A stretch of 64,000 nucleotides of DNA from DATFVJ01 sp963712955 (lineage in GTDB: Bacteria > Actinomycetota > Actinomycetes > Streptosporangiales > Streptosporangiaceae), in NCBI GenBank assembly GCA_963712955.1, contig CAVQKF010000005.1:496001-560000 (forward strand), in the 5' to 3' direction. The position numbers were made by a program, and so were the translations under genes. Shown in pieces: positions 18,123 through 27,288 of this stretch (position 1 is its first letter; every line of letters starts with the position of its first letter). The notes beneath the pieces were generated by a model that did not search any database, was not told the origin of the DNA, and was given only the letters and a program-made list of their open reading frames with translations.

Positions 18123-18606
18123 ACCAGTCGCCAAGGTTCGCGGGCCGGGCAGGGGATAGACCCCGGCATCGTCTCGCACCCAGTCTGCCAGCGACCTACC
18201 AGCACCAGCTAAACCTCGACATGAGGCCAGAATCAGCCGTTCTGCGTCCCTCGGATCCAGCCAGCTCACTACCGACAAGCAACGCGTAATCGGCGATCTG
18301 CGCTGAACCAGCAACTCAGCGCATCTTGAATTTTCACTGTCAGCGGCGGCCCTCCAACTTGATCATTATCGTCAGGCATGCCCGATGCCGCCATGCTCGC
18401 GAACCCGTTGTCGTCGACCAGAACGTTCTGGTTTCGGTCACTCAAACAGATGGTGCCCGTTGCTTTGGGTGCAAGAGGCCGCGAGTTCGAATCCAGCCGA
18501 CCGGATTTAAGCGCGACGTCAGGACGTCTACGTATTTGCTGCCGGATGGATCGGTGATCGCTTTGACCGTGATCTGACCGTCCGACTGATCGCACTTGGC
18601 AGGCAC
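18123..18606. other. Stretch without a recognised gene, with a tRNA-like T-loop motif
   Basis: No protein gene recognised. At about 18466-18500 the sequence CGAGTTCGAATCCAGCC resembles a tRNA T arm, but the stem does not pair and no anticodon arm can be drawn. It may be a scar from tRNA-targeted integration. Confidence 0.3.
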
Positions 18607-18859
18607 GTGGCGATGCAGATCGCCCAATCGCGGTACGCACGACGGCATGGGCTGGGATGTGTCGTTGAACGCGACCTCTGCGTACTATCCCGCTCGTGGC
18701 TGTCCGCGCAGGAACAGTGGCGGGCGATCGCCGAGCGGGCCCCTGACGACGCGACCGCCGACTACCTGCACCAGGTCTTCGAGCCCACCGCCCGGGCGAT
18801 CGACGGGCTGGAGAAGGCCCTCGCCGGCCTCGGCCTCCTCGACCAGGCCCTCACGCTAG
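18607..18859 (+). pseudogene. Unknown gene, 5' part, interrupted by the IS nest
   Basis: The frame reads SAQEQWRAIAERAPDDATAD then YLHQVFEPTARAIDGLEKAL and LAGLGLLDQALTL, where the IS1634-like element begins at CTAG. Removing the whole nest (one CTAG kept) rejoins this frame exactly with 24482-24603, giving ALTLDLRRPQDYFHRIW. I do not recognise the family. The protein is helical and acidic, and the true start may lie upstream. It shows that the nest landed in a coding sequence. Confidence 0.55.
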
Positions 18860-18982
18860 CCCGAGTTTCCGATGATCATGGGTTCCTGAGGCCGGCCCCG
18901 TAGTCGGCTATTCGCGTTTGCGCTGGTGACACGCCGCCTTGGTGCTTGATCGCAGGCGGTAAATCATGTATGACCTAAAGTT

Positions 18983-19664
18983 GTGGCGAGCCTGTACAAG
19001 AAGACGATCAGCGGGAAGCCGTACTGGTACCTGCGCGAGATGGCCCGGGTGGACGGGAAGCCGAAGATGGTGTCCGAGCGGTACCTGGGCAGCGCGGCGG
19101 AGATCGAGGCGCTGCTGGACGCCCGGGAGGCCGCGGCGCTGCCGGAGCGGACCCGGCACCTGGCGTTCGGGGACGTCGCGGCCGCGTGGGGCCTGCTGGA
19201 CGAGCTCGGCGTCACCGGGATCGTCGACGCCGCGGCCGGGCCGCGGCCGGCCGGGCAGCCGCTGTCCACCGGGACGTACCTGGCGCTGGCGGCGCTGAAC
19301 CGGCTGGTCGCCCCGTGCTCCAAGGCCGCCTTCGCGGACTGGTGGAAAACCACCGCCGGGGACCGGTTCACCAAGGTCCCGGCATCGGCGCTGGATCACC
19401 GCCGGTTCTGGGACGCGATGCACGCGGTCACCAGCGAGCAGCTGGAGGAGATCTCAGAGAAGATCGCGGTGCGGATCGTGCAGCTGTCCGGGATCGACGT
19501 GTCGTCGGTGGCGCTGGACATGACGAACTTCGCCACCTTCATTGCCACCGCGAACGGCAAGGCGCCGGTCGCGCAGCGCGGCAAGGCCAAGCAGAAACGC
19601 GCTGACCTGCGGCTGGTCGGGCTGGGCCTGGTGGTCACCCGGGACGGCGGGATCCCGCTGACCT
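18983..19664 (+). pseudogene. IS1634-like DDE transposase, N-terminal part
   Basis: Begins MASLYKKTISGKPYWYLREM, the standard start of IS1634-type transposases, and continues through GLLDELGVTGIVDAAAG, VALDMTNFATFIA (first catalytic Asp region) to RDGGIPLT. The next 3.7 kb is the IS110 element; the reading resumes at 23365 with WHAYPGNKPDVTQFP. The codon for Trp is rebuilt exactly when the insert is removed with one copy of its CT core (TGG CAC GCC). Confidence 0.85.
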
Positions 19665-19746
19665 CACTGGGGCACCCCGCCTGAAGGGCTGCCGGGTAGC
19701 TGGCTGTGTTGCTTGTGCGCAATCAGCGGTTACCAATGTTTAACCT

Positions 19747-21320
19747 CAATGCCGGGGAGTTAAGGACCGCGCACGGCGGTCAAGCACTCTTGTGGGCGTG
19801 TCGTCGCGGCAAAGCAACGGAGGTCCGGTAAGACGGGAATCTACCAAGATCGATCCGTCGCCGAGGACCTCCGTTGCGCATTCAGTCTGCCACCCGTACT
19901 GCTGTTGTGACCATTACGAAGACGATCAGTGTGGCGGCGGGGGTGTTCGCCCCCGGGCACCTGGGCGAGTTGACCCAGCAGGTGCCGTTCGAGTTGGCGG
20001 ATGCGGTGCTGGAGGGGACGCGCACTCAAGAGCGGCGGCTGCGGTTACTGCCCTCGCGGGTCGGGCTGTATTTCGTGCTGGCGATGTGCCTGTTTCCCGG
20101 AACCGGGTATCGGGGCGTGTGGGCGCAGCTGACCGCGGCCCTGGACAGCCGGGGACTGCCTTCGCCATCTTTGAGGGCGCTGCGTGACCTGCGCCGGCGT
20201 ATCGGTATCGCGCCAGTGAAGGCGCTGTTCGAGATGCTGGCCGGCCCGCTGGGCCGGCCGCGCACGCCAGGGGTGTGCTTTGGCCGGTACCGCACCGTCG
20301 CCTTCGACGGGTGCCGGTCGATCAAGGTCCCGGACAAGCCCCGCAACCGGGGCTGGCTGGGCAAGCTGAACGCCAGCCGGGGCGAGACCGGCTACCCGGC
20401 GATCCAGCTGATGACCCTTTGCGAGACCGGCACCCGCGCGCTGATCGGGGCGGTGTTCGGCACGCCCGCCGACGGGGAGATCACCTGGGCCCGCAAGCTG
20501 CTGCACCACTTGGACGACACGATGCTGCTGCTGGCCGACCGCGGTTTTGACGCCGGGGAGTTCCTGCGCGAGGTCGCCGCCACCAGGGCGCAGTTCCTGG
20601 TGCGGCTGACAGCCACCCGCCGCCCGCCGGTGCTGGGGCACCTGCCCGACGGGTCGGTGCTGTCGGTCATCGGCGGCGTGAAAGTCCGTCTCATCGCCGC
20701 CAGCGTGACGGTCACCTGCGCCGACGGCACCAGGTACGGCGGCACCTACCGGCTGGCTACCACGCTCCTGGACCACCGCGCCTACCCCGCGGACGCGCTG
20801 ATCCGCCTGTATCACGAGCGCTGGGAGCACGAGATCGCCTACCTCGCGCTGCGGCACACCCTGCTGCACGGGCGGGTGCTGCGCTCGCACGACCCGGCCG
20901 GCCTGGAGCAGGAGATGTGGGCGCTGCTGGCCCTCTACCAGGCGCTGCGGATCGCCATCACCGACGCCGTCCAGACCGTCCCGGGCACCGACCCCGACCG
21001 CGCCAGCTACCAGATCGCCGTCGAGACCGCCGCGACGCTTTTGACCCAGGCACGCAACGTCGTCACCGGCACGGTCGACCTGGCCGGCGACATCGGCCGT
21101 GCCATCCTGGCGAACCTGCACGGGCCGCGCCGGCCCCGCGTCTGCGCCCGGAAGGTCAAATCCCCGCTGTCCCGCTGGGCCAAGCACCCACCCGACAAAC
21201 CCACCAAGTGCCTGCCGATCACCAGCCTGACCACCACCATTCACCAGGCCGCGGCGCCGGAGAAGACACGCCGCCGGAGATGCTTGACACAAGCGCCCAG
21301 CCCTTAACTCCCTGGCATTG
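19747..21320 (+). mobile_element. IS4-family-like insertion sequence with 10-bp target duplication
   Basis: Terminal inverted repeats CAATGCCGGGGAGTTAAGG (19747-19765) and its near-exact complement (21302-21320, one mismatch) bound the element. TGTTTAACCT is repeated at 19737-19746 and 21321-21330 immediately outside, a 10-bp direct duplication typical of IS4-type insertion. Length is 1574 bp with one transposase gene. It lies 74 bp inside the left end of the IS110 element, so it arrived after it. Ends, duplication and transposase are all intact, so it may be the youngest and still active element. Confidence 0.9.
19874..21307 (+). CDS. IS4-family-like DDE transposase
   Basis: 477 residues. 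The N-terminal domain (GHLGELTQQVPFELADAVLE, LRLLPSRVGLYFVLAMCLFP) is followed by the catalytic core: VAFDGCRSIKVPD with the first Asp, LLLADRGFDAGEFL with the second Asp, and YHERWEHEIAYLALRHTL with the Y-x-x-R-W-E-x-E signature holding the Glu. It cuts and moves the element's ends. It fills the element almost completely and its last codons run to the right inverted repeat. No frameshift is visible. Confidence 0.9.
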   Translation: MRIQSATRTAVVTITKTISVAAGVFAPGHLGELTQQVPFELADAVLEGTRTQERRLRLLPSRVGLYFVLAMCLFPGTGYRGVWAQLTAALDSRGLPSPSLRALRDLRRRIGIAPVKALFEMLAGPLGRPRTPGVCFGRYRTVAFDGCRSIKVPDKPRNRGWLGKLNASRGETGYPAIQLMTLCETGTRALIGAVFGTPADGEITWARKLLHHLDDTMLLLADRGFDAGEFLREVAATRAQFLVRLTATRRPPVLGHLPDGSVLSVIGGVKVRLIAASVTVTCADGTRYGGTYRLATTLLDHRAYPADALIRLYHERWEHEIAYLALRHTLLHGRVLRSHDPAGLEQEMWALLALYQALRIAITDAVQTVPGTDPDRASYQIAVETAATLLTQARNVVTGTVDLAGDIGRAILANLHGPRRPRVCARKVKSPLSRWAKHPPDKPTKCLPITSLTTTIHQAAAPEKTRRRRCLTQAPSP

Positions 21321-21330
21321 TGTTTAACCT

Positions 21331-21603
21331 AGTGCGGTTGCGGTGAGCGGGGCCGGGGGCCAGAGTTGTCCGGGTCGGTGAGCGAGATCGCCGATGCACC
21401 CGAGGTGCCGCCAGCCACCGCCATGCTGACCGCGACCCTTCAGTGAGGTCCAGTGCCAGTTTCGCGGGCCTGGCGGTTACCCGGGACGCAGGGATCGTCG
21501 ACAGGGCCATGCGCCGCGAGCGCCGGACAGTGAGCTGACGACGGGCGTCCCGGTTCCGTGAATATGGGTGCCTCCCCACTGGGCTAGCAGCGAGGAGGCT
21601 GTG
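21331..21603 (+). ncRNA. IS110 left-end non-coding region, candidate bridge RNA locus
   Basis: About 270 bases without a gene between the end of the IS4 insertion and the IS110 transposase start. In IS110 elements studied (IS621) the non-coding left end encodes the bridge RNA that pairs with target and donor DNA. The reconstructed left end here (19663-19746 plus 21331-21603) is about 350 bases, of suitable size. I have not folded it; assignment is by position. The IS4 insertion splits this region, so guide RNA expression is probably lost. Confidence 0.35.
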
Positions 21604-22887
21604 ATGCAGTATGCCCTAATCCAGGTTCTGCCCGATGTCCCGCCCGGCGGGGTGTGCGCCGGGATCGACTGGGCCAGCACGGATCATGTCGCGTGCGTCG
21701 TGGACATGGCCGGGCGGGTCGTCGACAGGTTCACTGCCGCGCATGACAAGGCCGGGATCGCGGGGATGATCGCCCGGCTGCGCCGGGCCGGGGCCGGCGA
21801 GGTCGCGATCGAGCGCGGCGACGGCCCGCTGGTCGCCGCGCTGCTGGCGGCGGGCCTGACGGTGGTGGTGATCACGTCCCGGCAGGTGAAGAACCTGCGG
21901 TCGCGGTTCAGCGCGACCGGCGGCAAGGATGACCGGTTCGATTCGTACGTGCTGGCCGACACGCTGCGCACTGACCGGGCGCGGCTGCGGCCGCTGGTCC
22001 CGGACACGCCGGCGACGGTCGCGCTGCGGTCGGCGGTGCGGGCCCGCAAGGATCTGGTCGCCCACCGGGTCGCGGCGGCCAACCAGCTGCGCGCCCACCT
22101 GGCCGTGGCGTTTCCCGCCGCGGTCGGCCTGTTCAGCGAGCTGGACGGCCCGCTCAGCCTGGCGTTCCTGGCCCGGTTCGGCAGCCAGGACGCCGCCGCG
22201 GGCCTGGATGAGGACGCGATGGCCGGCTGGCTGAGCACCATCCCGGCACGCGGGAACCCGGCGCCGCCCGCCGTCTTGTGCGCCCGGCTGCGGGCAGCGC
22301 CGCCGGGCGCGGCCGATGGCGGCGGCACCGCCCAGGCCGGGGTCACCAGCGCCCTGACGGGCACGCTGACTGCGCTGTCCGCCCAGATCAAAGCGCTGGA
22401 AACCCAGATCGCCGCCCAGCTGGGCGCCCACCCCAGCGCGCATGTCTTCACCTCGCTGCCCCGCGCCGGCACGCTGCGCGCAGCCCGGCTGGCGGCCGAG
22501 ATCGGCGATTGCCGGTCCCGGTTCCCCGACCCCTGGTCGCTGGCCGCGCTCGCCGGAGCCGCGCCGGTCACCCGCCGGTCCGGCAGCCACACCTCCCACA
22601 CGTTCCGGTGGGCGGTCAACCACCAGCTCCGCGACGCCGTCTGCGACTTCACCGCCGACTCCCGGCACGCCAGCCCGTGGGCCGCAGCCATCTACGACGC
22701 GGCCCGGGACCGCGGCAAGGACCATCCGCACGCCGTGCGCATCCTCGCCCGCGCCTGGATCTACGTGATCTGGCGCTGCTGGCAAGACGGCACTGCCTAC
22801 GACCCCGCCAAGCACACCGCCCTGCAGCGCGTCCTGGACCAGCAGCGCGCCGAGGCTGCCGGCGCCGCCTCGCAGGGGGACCGGTGA
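21604..22887 (+). CDS. IS110-family transposase (DEDD N-terminal, Ser C-terminal)
   Basis: 427 residues from ATG 21604, with GAGGAGG upstream. CAGIDWASTDHVACVVDMAG carries the first Asp of the RuvC-like DEDD site, EVAIERGDGPLVAALLAAGL the Glu region, and KDDRFDSYVLADTL the Asp pair. The C-terminal transposase_20 domain has TSLPRAGTLRAARLAAEIGD and LAALAGAAPVTRRSGSH with the conserved catalytic Ser. It recombines DNA under guidance of a bridge RNA. The coding sequence is intact, but the element's left end is interrupted by the IS4-like insertion. Confidence 0.88.
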   Translation: MQYALIQVLPDVPPGGVCAGIDWASTDHVACVVDMAGRVVDRFTAAHDKAGIAGMIARLRRAGAGEVAIERGDGPLVAALLAAGLTVVVITSRQVKNLRSRFSATGGKDDRFDSYVLADTLRTDRARLRPLVPDTPATVALRSAVRARKDLVAHRVAAANQLRAHLAVAFPAAVGLFSELDGPLSLAFLARFGSQDAAAGLDEDAMAGWLSTIPARGNPAPPAVLCARLRAAPPGAADGGGTAQAGVTSALTGTLTALSAQIKALETQIAAQLGAHPSAHVFTSLPRAGTLRAARLAAEIGDCRSRFPDPWSLAALAGAAPVTRRSGSHTSHTFRWAVNHQLRDAVCDFTADSRHASPWAAAIYDAARDRGKDHPHAVRILARAWIYVIWRCWQDGTAYDPAKHTALQRVLDQQRAEAAGAASQGDR

Positions 22888-23263
22888 CCGCCGCGCTCAT
22901 CGCCGCGCTGCGCGCCCACGCCGCCGGCCTGCACCCCGACGAGGCCGGCACCGAGTTGCTCATCCGGCACGGCGGCATCGTGCACCGCGACGACTTCGCC
23001 GGCTTCATCCACACGGCACCAGCATCAGCGACGGCACCACCCTGATGGCCTGGATCGACTGGGACGCCGCGCTCAGCGCCCTGCACGACGGGCAGATCCC
23101 CCTGTGCGGCGGGGAACGGCGCATCCTCACCCTCGCCGCCAGCATCGCCGAAGGCTTTCCCGTCTGCCTCCGCGACACCCTCCCCGGCCTGGACAACCGG
23201 AACCTGAAACTCCTGGTCACAGCCATCCGCCACGCCGCAGGGCACCCGCCAGGACACCGCTGA
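22884..23263 (+). pseudogene. Small passenger gene of the IS110 element, one frameshift
   Basis: Starts with GTG overlapping the transposase stop (GTGA). The first frame reads ALIAALRAHAAGLHPDEAGT then RHGGIVHRDDFAGFIHT. Inserting one base near 23015 gives GTSISDGTTLMAWIDWDAAL, continuing SALHDGQIPLCGGERRILTL and LRDTLPGLDNRNLKLLVTAI. Similar small proteins accompany mobile elements in actinomycetes; function unknown. The joined product would be about 126 residues. Confidence 0.5.
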
Positions 23264-23364
23264 CCATTACCAGGGCACGCCCGGCCACCCCCGGCCGGGC
23301 CTGCTGACATTCACGCAAACCCGCGACGCGGCCCACTCACAGCGAAGGTTCCCACAGGGCAACT

Positions 23365-24461
23365 GGCACGCCTACCCGGGCAACAAGCCGGACGTCACCC
23401 AGTTCCCGGACATGATCACCCAGCTTAAGACCCGGTACGAGCAGGTGTGCGCCGCGGCCGGGACGTCAGCCGAGGGCGCGGACCTGACCGTCGTCTCCGG
23501 CGCCGGGCAGAACAGCGACGCGAACTTCGCGCACCTCGCGCAGGCCGGGCTGTCCTACGTCGGGTCCGTCCCGCCCAGCGACTGCCCGGACCTGCTCGCC
23601 CTGCCCGCATCGGACCGCACCCTGGTCGATAAGGACCGGTTCGGCGGGCTGACCGCTTACGACACCCGCCGTGACATCTACGGTGCCGGGCGCCGCGCCA
23701 TCCTCACCCACTCCCCGGAACTGCACGACAGCCAGGCCCTGGGCTTCGACGGCACCACCTTGGCCAAGGCCGGCAAGAAGCTGGACGAGCTGGCCGCCAC
23801 CCTGGCCCGCGGCAAGACCCGCCGCCCGAAAGAGAAAGTCGCCGCAGAGATCGAGTCGGTCACCGCCAAGCCCTGGGCCCGCCGCGTCATCGCCTGGGAA
23901 CTGACCGGCGAGCAGCCCAGGGACCTGCGGCTGACCTGGAAGATCGACCCGGACGCCCGCGCCGCGCTGGAGGAAGAGATCTTCGGCAAGCACGTGCTGA
24001 TCACCAGCCACGATGACTGGACGGTCCCCGACGTGGTCGCCGGGTACCGGTCCCAGTCCGAAGCCGAGTTCTCCTTCCGGCAGATGAAAGACACCCGCGT
24101 CGTGTCGTTCTCCCCGATGCACCACTGGACCGAGCACAACATCCGGGTACACGTGTTCACCTGCGTCCTGGCCCTGCAGCTCGCTCATCTGATGCGGCGC
24201 CGCGCCCGCCAGGCCGGGCTGGACCTGTCCGTCCGCGAGCTGCTGGCCCAGCTCGCCGGGATCGGCGAGACCGTGCTGATCTACCCCTCGACCGGCGGAC
24301 GGCCCAAAGCGCGCCGGATGACCACCGAGCTCACCGGAGACCAGCCGGCCCTGCACGAGATGTTCGGCCTGGAGCGCTGGGCACCCCGGAACTTAGGTCA
24401 TACACCGAAACCGGCCTCCGCGGCACACTTGACCAGCGGAAACGGTCAGTCGCGACCATGA
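23365..24461 (+). pseudogene. IS1634-like DDE transposase, C-terminal part
   Basis: Continuation of the split transposase: WHAYPGNKPDVTQFPDMITQ, LTVVSGAGQNSDANFAHLAQ (second catalytic Asp region), then SHDDWTVPDVVAGYRSQSEA and EFSFRQMKDTRVVSFSPMHH with the Glu. The C-terminal helical end is LAQLAGIGETVLIYPS. With the N-terminal part the protein would be about 590 residues. An ATG at 23412 allows an open frame, but without the first third it cannot act. Confidence 0.85.
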
Positions 24462-24481
24462 TCGTCGGAAACTCGGGCTAG

Positions 24482-24603
24482 ACCTGCGCCGCCCGCAGGA
24501 CTACTTCCACCGCATCTGGAGCACCGGCTTCCGCGCCAGCAACCTCGCCGAGGCCGGCGCCGACGATATCGTCCCGGCAGAGCTGGCCGGCGAGCCGGCA
24601 TGA
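24482..24603 (+). pseudogene. Unknown gene, 3' part, after the IS nest
   Basis: Reads DLRRPQDYFHRIWSTGFRAS then NLAEAGADDIVPAELAGEPA and a TGA. It joins in frame with 18607-18859 once the nest and one CTAG are removed. Family not recognised. Confidence 0.5.
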
Positions 24604-24699
24604 CCGCGAAGGACAGGGCACCCAGACGACCGCGGCGATTGAGTCCCGGCGCCCCAGCATCGCTGCGATGATCCAGCGGGTCGACCGGGCAGCAGATGC

Positions 24700-25925
24700 G
24701 CCGCGAGCACGCGGCCGTCAGCGTCGCCGCGGTCAGCCGCCGGGCGGGGGTGTCCCGCACCTTCCGACCGAGTACGCGCAGTAGGGCCGCCTCGGTGACG
24801 CCTTCCACGAGCGCGACGCGGTCTGCGAACACGGCTCCGGAGCGGCTGGCGTCGAGGTGCAGCCGGGTCATCCGCATCACCCGGTCCTTCTCGCTCGGTG
24901 ACAATGGCAGTTCCCGACACAGCGGGTCACGTGACTACCTCTGACGTCTCGTCGCATGACCACGAGATCTTCGGGCCGACACGCCGCGACAAGCTCCCCA
25001 GCATGGGTGGAGACGATGACCTGGAGATCGGGTCGTTCGACAGTGATTCGGCGCAGGTAGCGGATGAGACCGTACTGCAGTTGCGGATGCAAGTGCGCTT
25101 CAGGTTCTTCGATGACGGCCGTCGCGTGGAAGACATCCGGGAATAACAAGTCCTGTTCGGCGTCAGCGGTCTCGGTAGCTTCCTGCAGGCGACGTCGCGC
25201 CGCTCCAGCCTCATCGGCGCCAGATCCGTCCGTACTTGGCCCGCCGCCCGGGCCCGCCCCGTCTCCCGGTGGAACACTCGGACCGGCGGCCGGGATGTTG
25301 TCCGCAGGTACGGCGCGCTGCGCGTCCACTGGATCGGGCACGCCCGCAAGCGTGACCGCGATGTGCAAGAGGTTTGACATAGCCGAGACTCGCAGCTTCG
25401 AGACGCACGGCCCGCATTGGGTCAGGAAGGGTAGCCAGCAGCAGTTCGAGAACGCGGGCGAGATACGCGTCATCGACCCGCTGCGTGCCGATGAACGAAT
25501 AGTGCTGCCGCGCGCCGCCGGTGATGGTCTTCAAGTTCTCCGCGATCCGACCTTGTACATCCATGATGAGCTGCTGCGTGGTGAGTGAGGACAGCATCGC
25601 CTGCGCCTGTGCGCGCACTTGGGCGAGGTTTCCACCACCTTGCTGCCGCAGCTGCTCGGCTCGCAGTAGCTCGATGAGCACTCTGGTCTCGCGGCGAGAC
25701 AATTATCCAACGGGGTTACGCAACGCGGGCAGGTAGATCATGCGGACACGCTCGTAGCCATCGGTTGCCGACGAGATCTGTCCAGCGCGGACATGGCCAA
25801 GAGAGCGTTCGAGTGCCCTGCTCCAACGTGGGGCGTTCGCACCGAGGTTGAGCAGGGCTAGGCCGAGCGCCAGCTTCTCGAGCTGCGCGCGAACTTTCGG
25901 AAGACCTGGGCGAGGTTGGCCCAGG
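24700..25925 (-). pseudogene. OLD/GajA-like ATPase-TOPRIM nuclease, decayed
   Basis: Minus-strand pieces in order: LPWANLAQVFRKFAR, QLEKLALGLALLNLGANAPR, SATDGYERVRMIYLPALRNP, then a stop, then RRETRVLIELLRAEQLRQQG and IGTQRVDDAYLARVLELLLA. Next come AVIEEPEAHLHPQLQYGLIR (ABC signature and Walker B region) and LQVIVSTHAGELVAACRPED, then FADRVALVEGVTEAALLRVL, the TOPRIM entry. This is the layout of OLD-family overcoming-lysogeny nucleases, which include the Gabija GajA anti-phage effector. The Walker A start is missing, there is at least one in-frame stop (near 25704) and at least two frame changes, and the C-terminus is lost. Confidence 0.7.
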
Positions 25926-25988
25926 GCAGGTGCGGCCCCGTGATGCGATGACTGGTTTAAGTAGTCATAGGTGCGCTAGATTGATTGT

Positions 25989-27164
25989 ATGAATACGTCA
26001 TCACGTCACGCGGCCATCTACCGCGCTCCTCCACTTACGGGCGAAGACGATGCCGTCCTAGGTGAGATCCACCAGATGCGCAAGGAATTGCGTCATGTCC
26101 TGCGCACGCCCAGGCGGTGGGAGGGGGGACTACGGCGTTCGGCGCTGGCGCGTGCCATCCAAGGCTCGAACAGCATTGAGGGCTACCAGGTCGCGGAGGA
26201 TGACGCAGCCGCCGCGGTGGATGGTGAGGAGCCTATCAGCGCAGATGAGAAGACGTTCTTGGAGATCCAGGGCTACCGCCAGGCTCTGGGCTACGTCCTG
26301 GCGATGGGCGACGACGACTACGCGACATTCGACGCCACCGAGATCCGGGCCATGCACTACATGATGCTGAGCCATGATCACTCGAAGTCGCCCGGCCGCT
26401 ATCGCAATGGACCGATCTACGTCCGCGACGAGCGCTGCGATCTGGTCGTCTACGAGGGGCCGGACGCCGCACGGGTTCCCATCCTCGTAGACGCACTAGT
26501 TGAAAGCCTGCACAGCGGGGTCAACAGCGATCCAGTGGTGCGCTCCGCGATGGCGCATCTGAATCTGGTCATGATCCACCCGTTCCGTGACGGCAACGGG
26601 CGGATGGCGCGCGCCCTGGCGACATCCGTGCTCACCCGTTCGGACATCGGCGAGCCAGAGTTCTCCAGCATTGAGGAATGGCTCGGGGCTAACACTGAGG
26701 ACTATTACAGCGTGCTGGCTCATACTGGACACGGTTCCTGGCAACCGCGCGATGATTCCCACCTCTGGCTGACATTCAACCTGCGCGCACATCACATGCA
26801 GGCTCAGACAGTGGCACGTCGTGCAGAAGAGGCCGACGCGACCTGGATCGAACTCGACCAGCTCATTGCCGCGCACGATCTTCCCGAGCGCGTGATAGAT
26901 GCAATGTTCGATGCCGTTCTCGGCTACCGCGTGCGCCGGGCCACCTATCTCAAGCGTGCCGAAGTCACCGACCAGACCGCCACCAGAGACCTGGCGGCCC
27001 TGGCGTCAGAGGGCATCCTCACCGCGCATGGCAACGGCCGGGGCCGCTACTACACTGCAGGCGAGCCGCTCAGTCAGATTCAGGAGCGCCGCAGGGCCAG
27101 GCGAGCACCACTACGCGACCCATACCCGTGGATGCGGGCAAAACTCAGCCAACCCACAGCCTGA
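25989..27164 (+). CDS. Fic-domain protein (probable AMP transferase, self-inhibited class)
   Basis: 391 residues. HPFRDGNGRMARAL at 197-210 is the complete Fic catalytic motif (HPFxDGNGRxxR), with the essential His at 197. SNSIEG at 60-65 matches the N-terminal inhibitory motif (S/T-x-x-x-E-G/N) whose Glu blocks ATP binding in class II Fic proteins. The C-terminal region (YLKRAEVTDQTATRDLAALA) is a winged-helix-like DNA-binding domain, common in Fic proteins that regulate themselves. Fic enzymes transfer AMP from ATP to hydroxyl side chains; the target is unknown. It is divergent from the OLD-like remnant, and the start ATG 25989 lies in a clean intergenic gap. Confidence 0.88.
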   Translation: MNTSSRHAAIYRAPPLTGEDDAVLGEIHQMRKELRHVLRTPRRWEGGLRRSALARAIQGSNSIEGYQVAEDDAAAAVDGEEPISADEKTFLEIQGYRQALGYVLAMGDDDYATFDATEIRAMHYMMLSHDHSKSPGRYRNGPIYVRDERCDLVVYEGPDAARVPILVDALVESLHSGVNSDPVVRSAMAHLNLVMIHPFRDGNGRMARALATSVLTRSDIGEPEFSSIEEWLGANTEDYYSVLAHTGHGSWQPRDDSHLWLTFNLRAHHMQAQTVARRAEEADATWIELDQLIAAHDLPERVIDAMFDAVLGYRVRRATYLKRAEVTDQTATRDLAALASEGILTAHGNGRGRYYTAGEPLSQIQERRRARRAPLRDPYPWMRAKLSQPTA

Positions 27165-27288
27165 GCCACACCGAAACGACTGGATTCTGTCGGCCCGAAG
27201 GCGGCAGTTGCCTCTACGCACGCACGAGGCAATGCGTGGGATCCCCTGCATTACCGGAGGGGTTGCGGTGCGATCGCACCTCGCTCGC

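Larger units (their letters stand above)
19663..23364 (+). mobile_element. IS110-family element inserted in the IS1634 transposase gene
   Basis: Comparison of the broken transposase with its rejoined frame places the ends at a CT dinucleotide, 19663-19664 on the left and 23363-23364 on the right. A single CT remains in the restored target. A shared dinucleotide core without flanking repeats is what IS110 elements leave, and CT is the core reported for IS621. Subtracting the inner IS4-like element (1574 bp plus a 10-bp duplication) gives about 2.1 kb. It carries the DEDD transposase at 21604-22887 and a small passenger frame at 22884-23263. Confidence 0.8.
18856..24481 (+). mobile_element. IS1634-like insertion sequence carrying two further nested ISs
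   Basis: The outer element is bounded by 22-bp inverted repeats beginning CCCGAGTTTCCGA (left 18860-18881, right 24456-24477, one mismatch). Both ends are flanked by CTAG (18856-18859 and 24478-24481), a 4-bp target duplication. Its single transposase gene is broken in two by an IS110 element, which itself carries an IS4-like element. Without the inserts the element would be about 1.9 kb. The outer copy is dead because its transposase is split. Confidence 0.85.

Noticed and set aside
18440..18500. Possible tRNA (GTTCGAATCC motif)
   Set aside because: The T stem does not pair and no D or anticodon arm can be drawn; at best a fragment.
21616..22815. 399-residue minus-strand open frame
   Set aside because: Antisense shadow of the IS110 transposase, which has all expected motifs on the plus strand.
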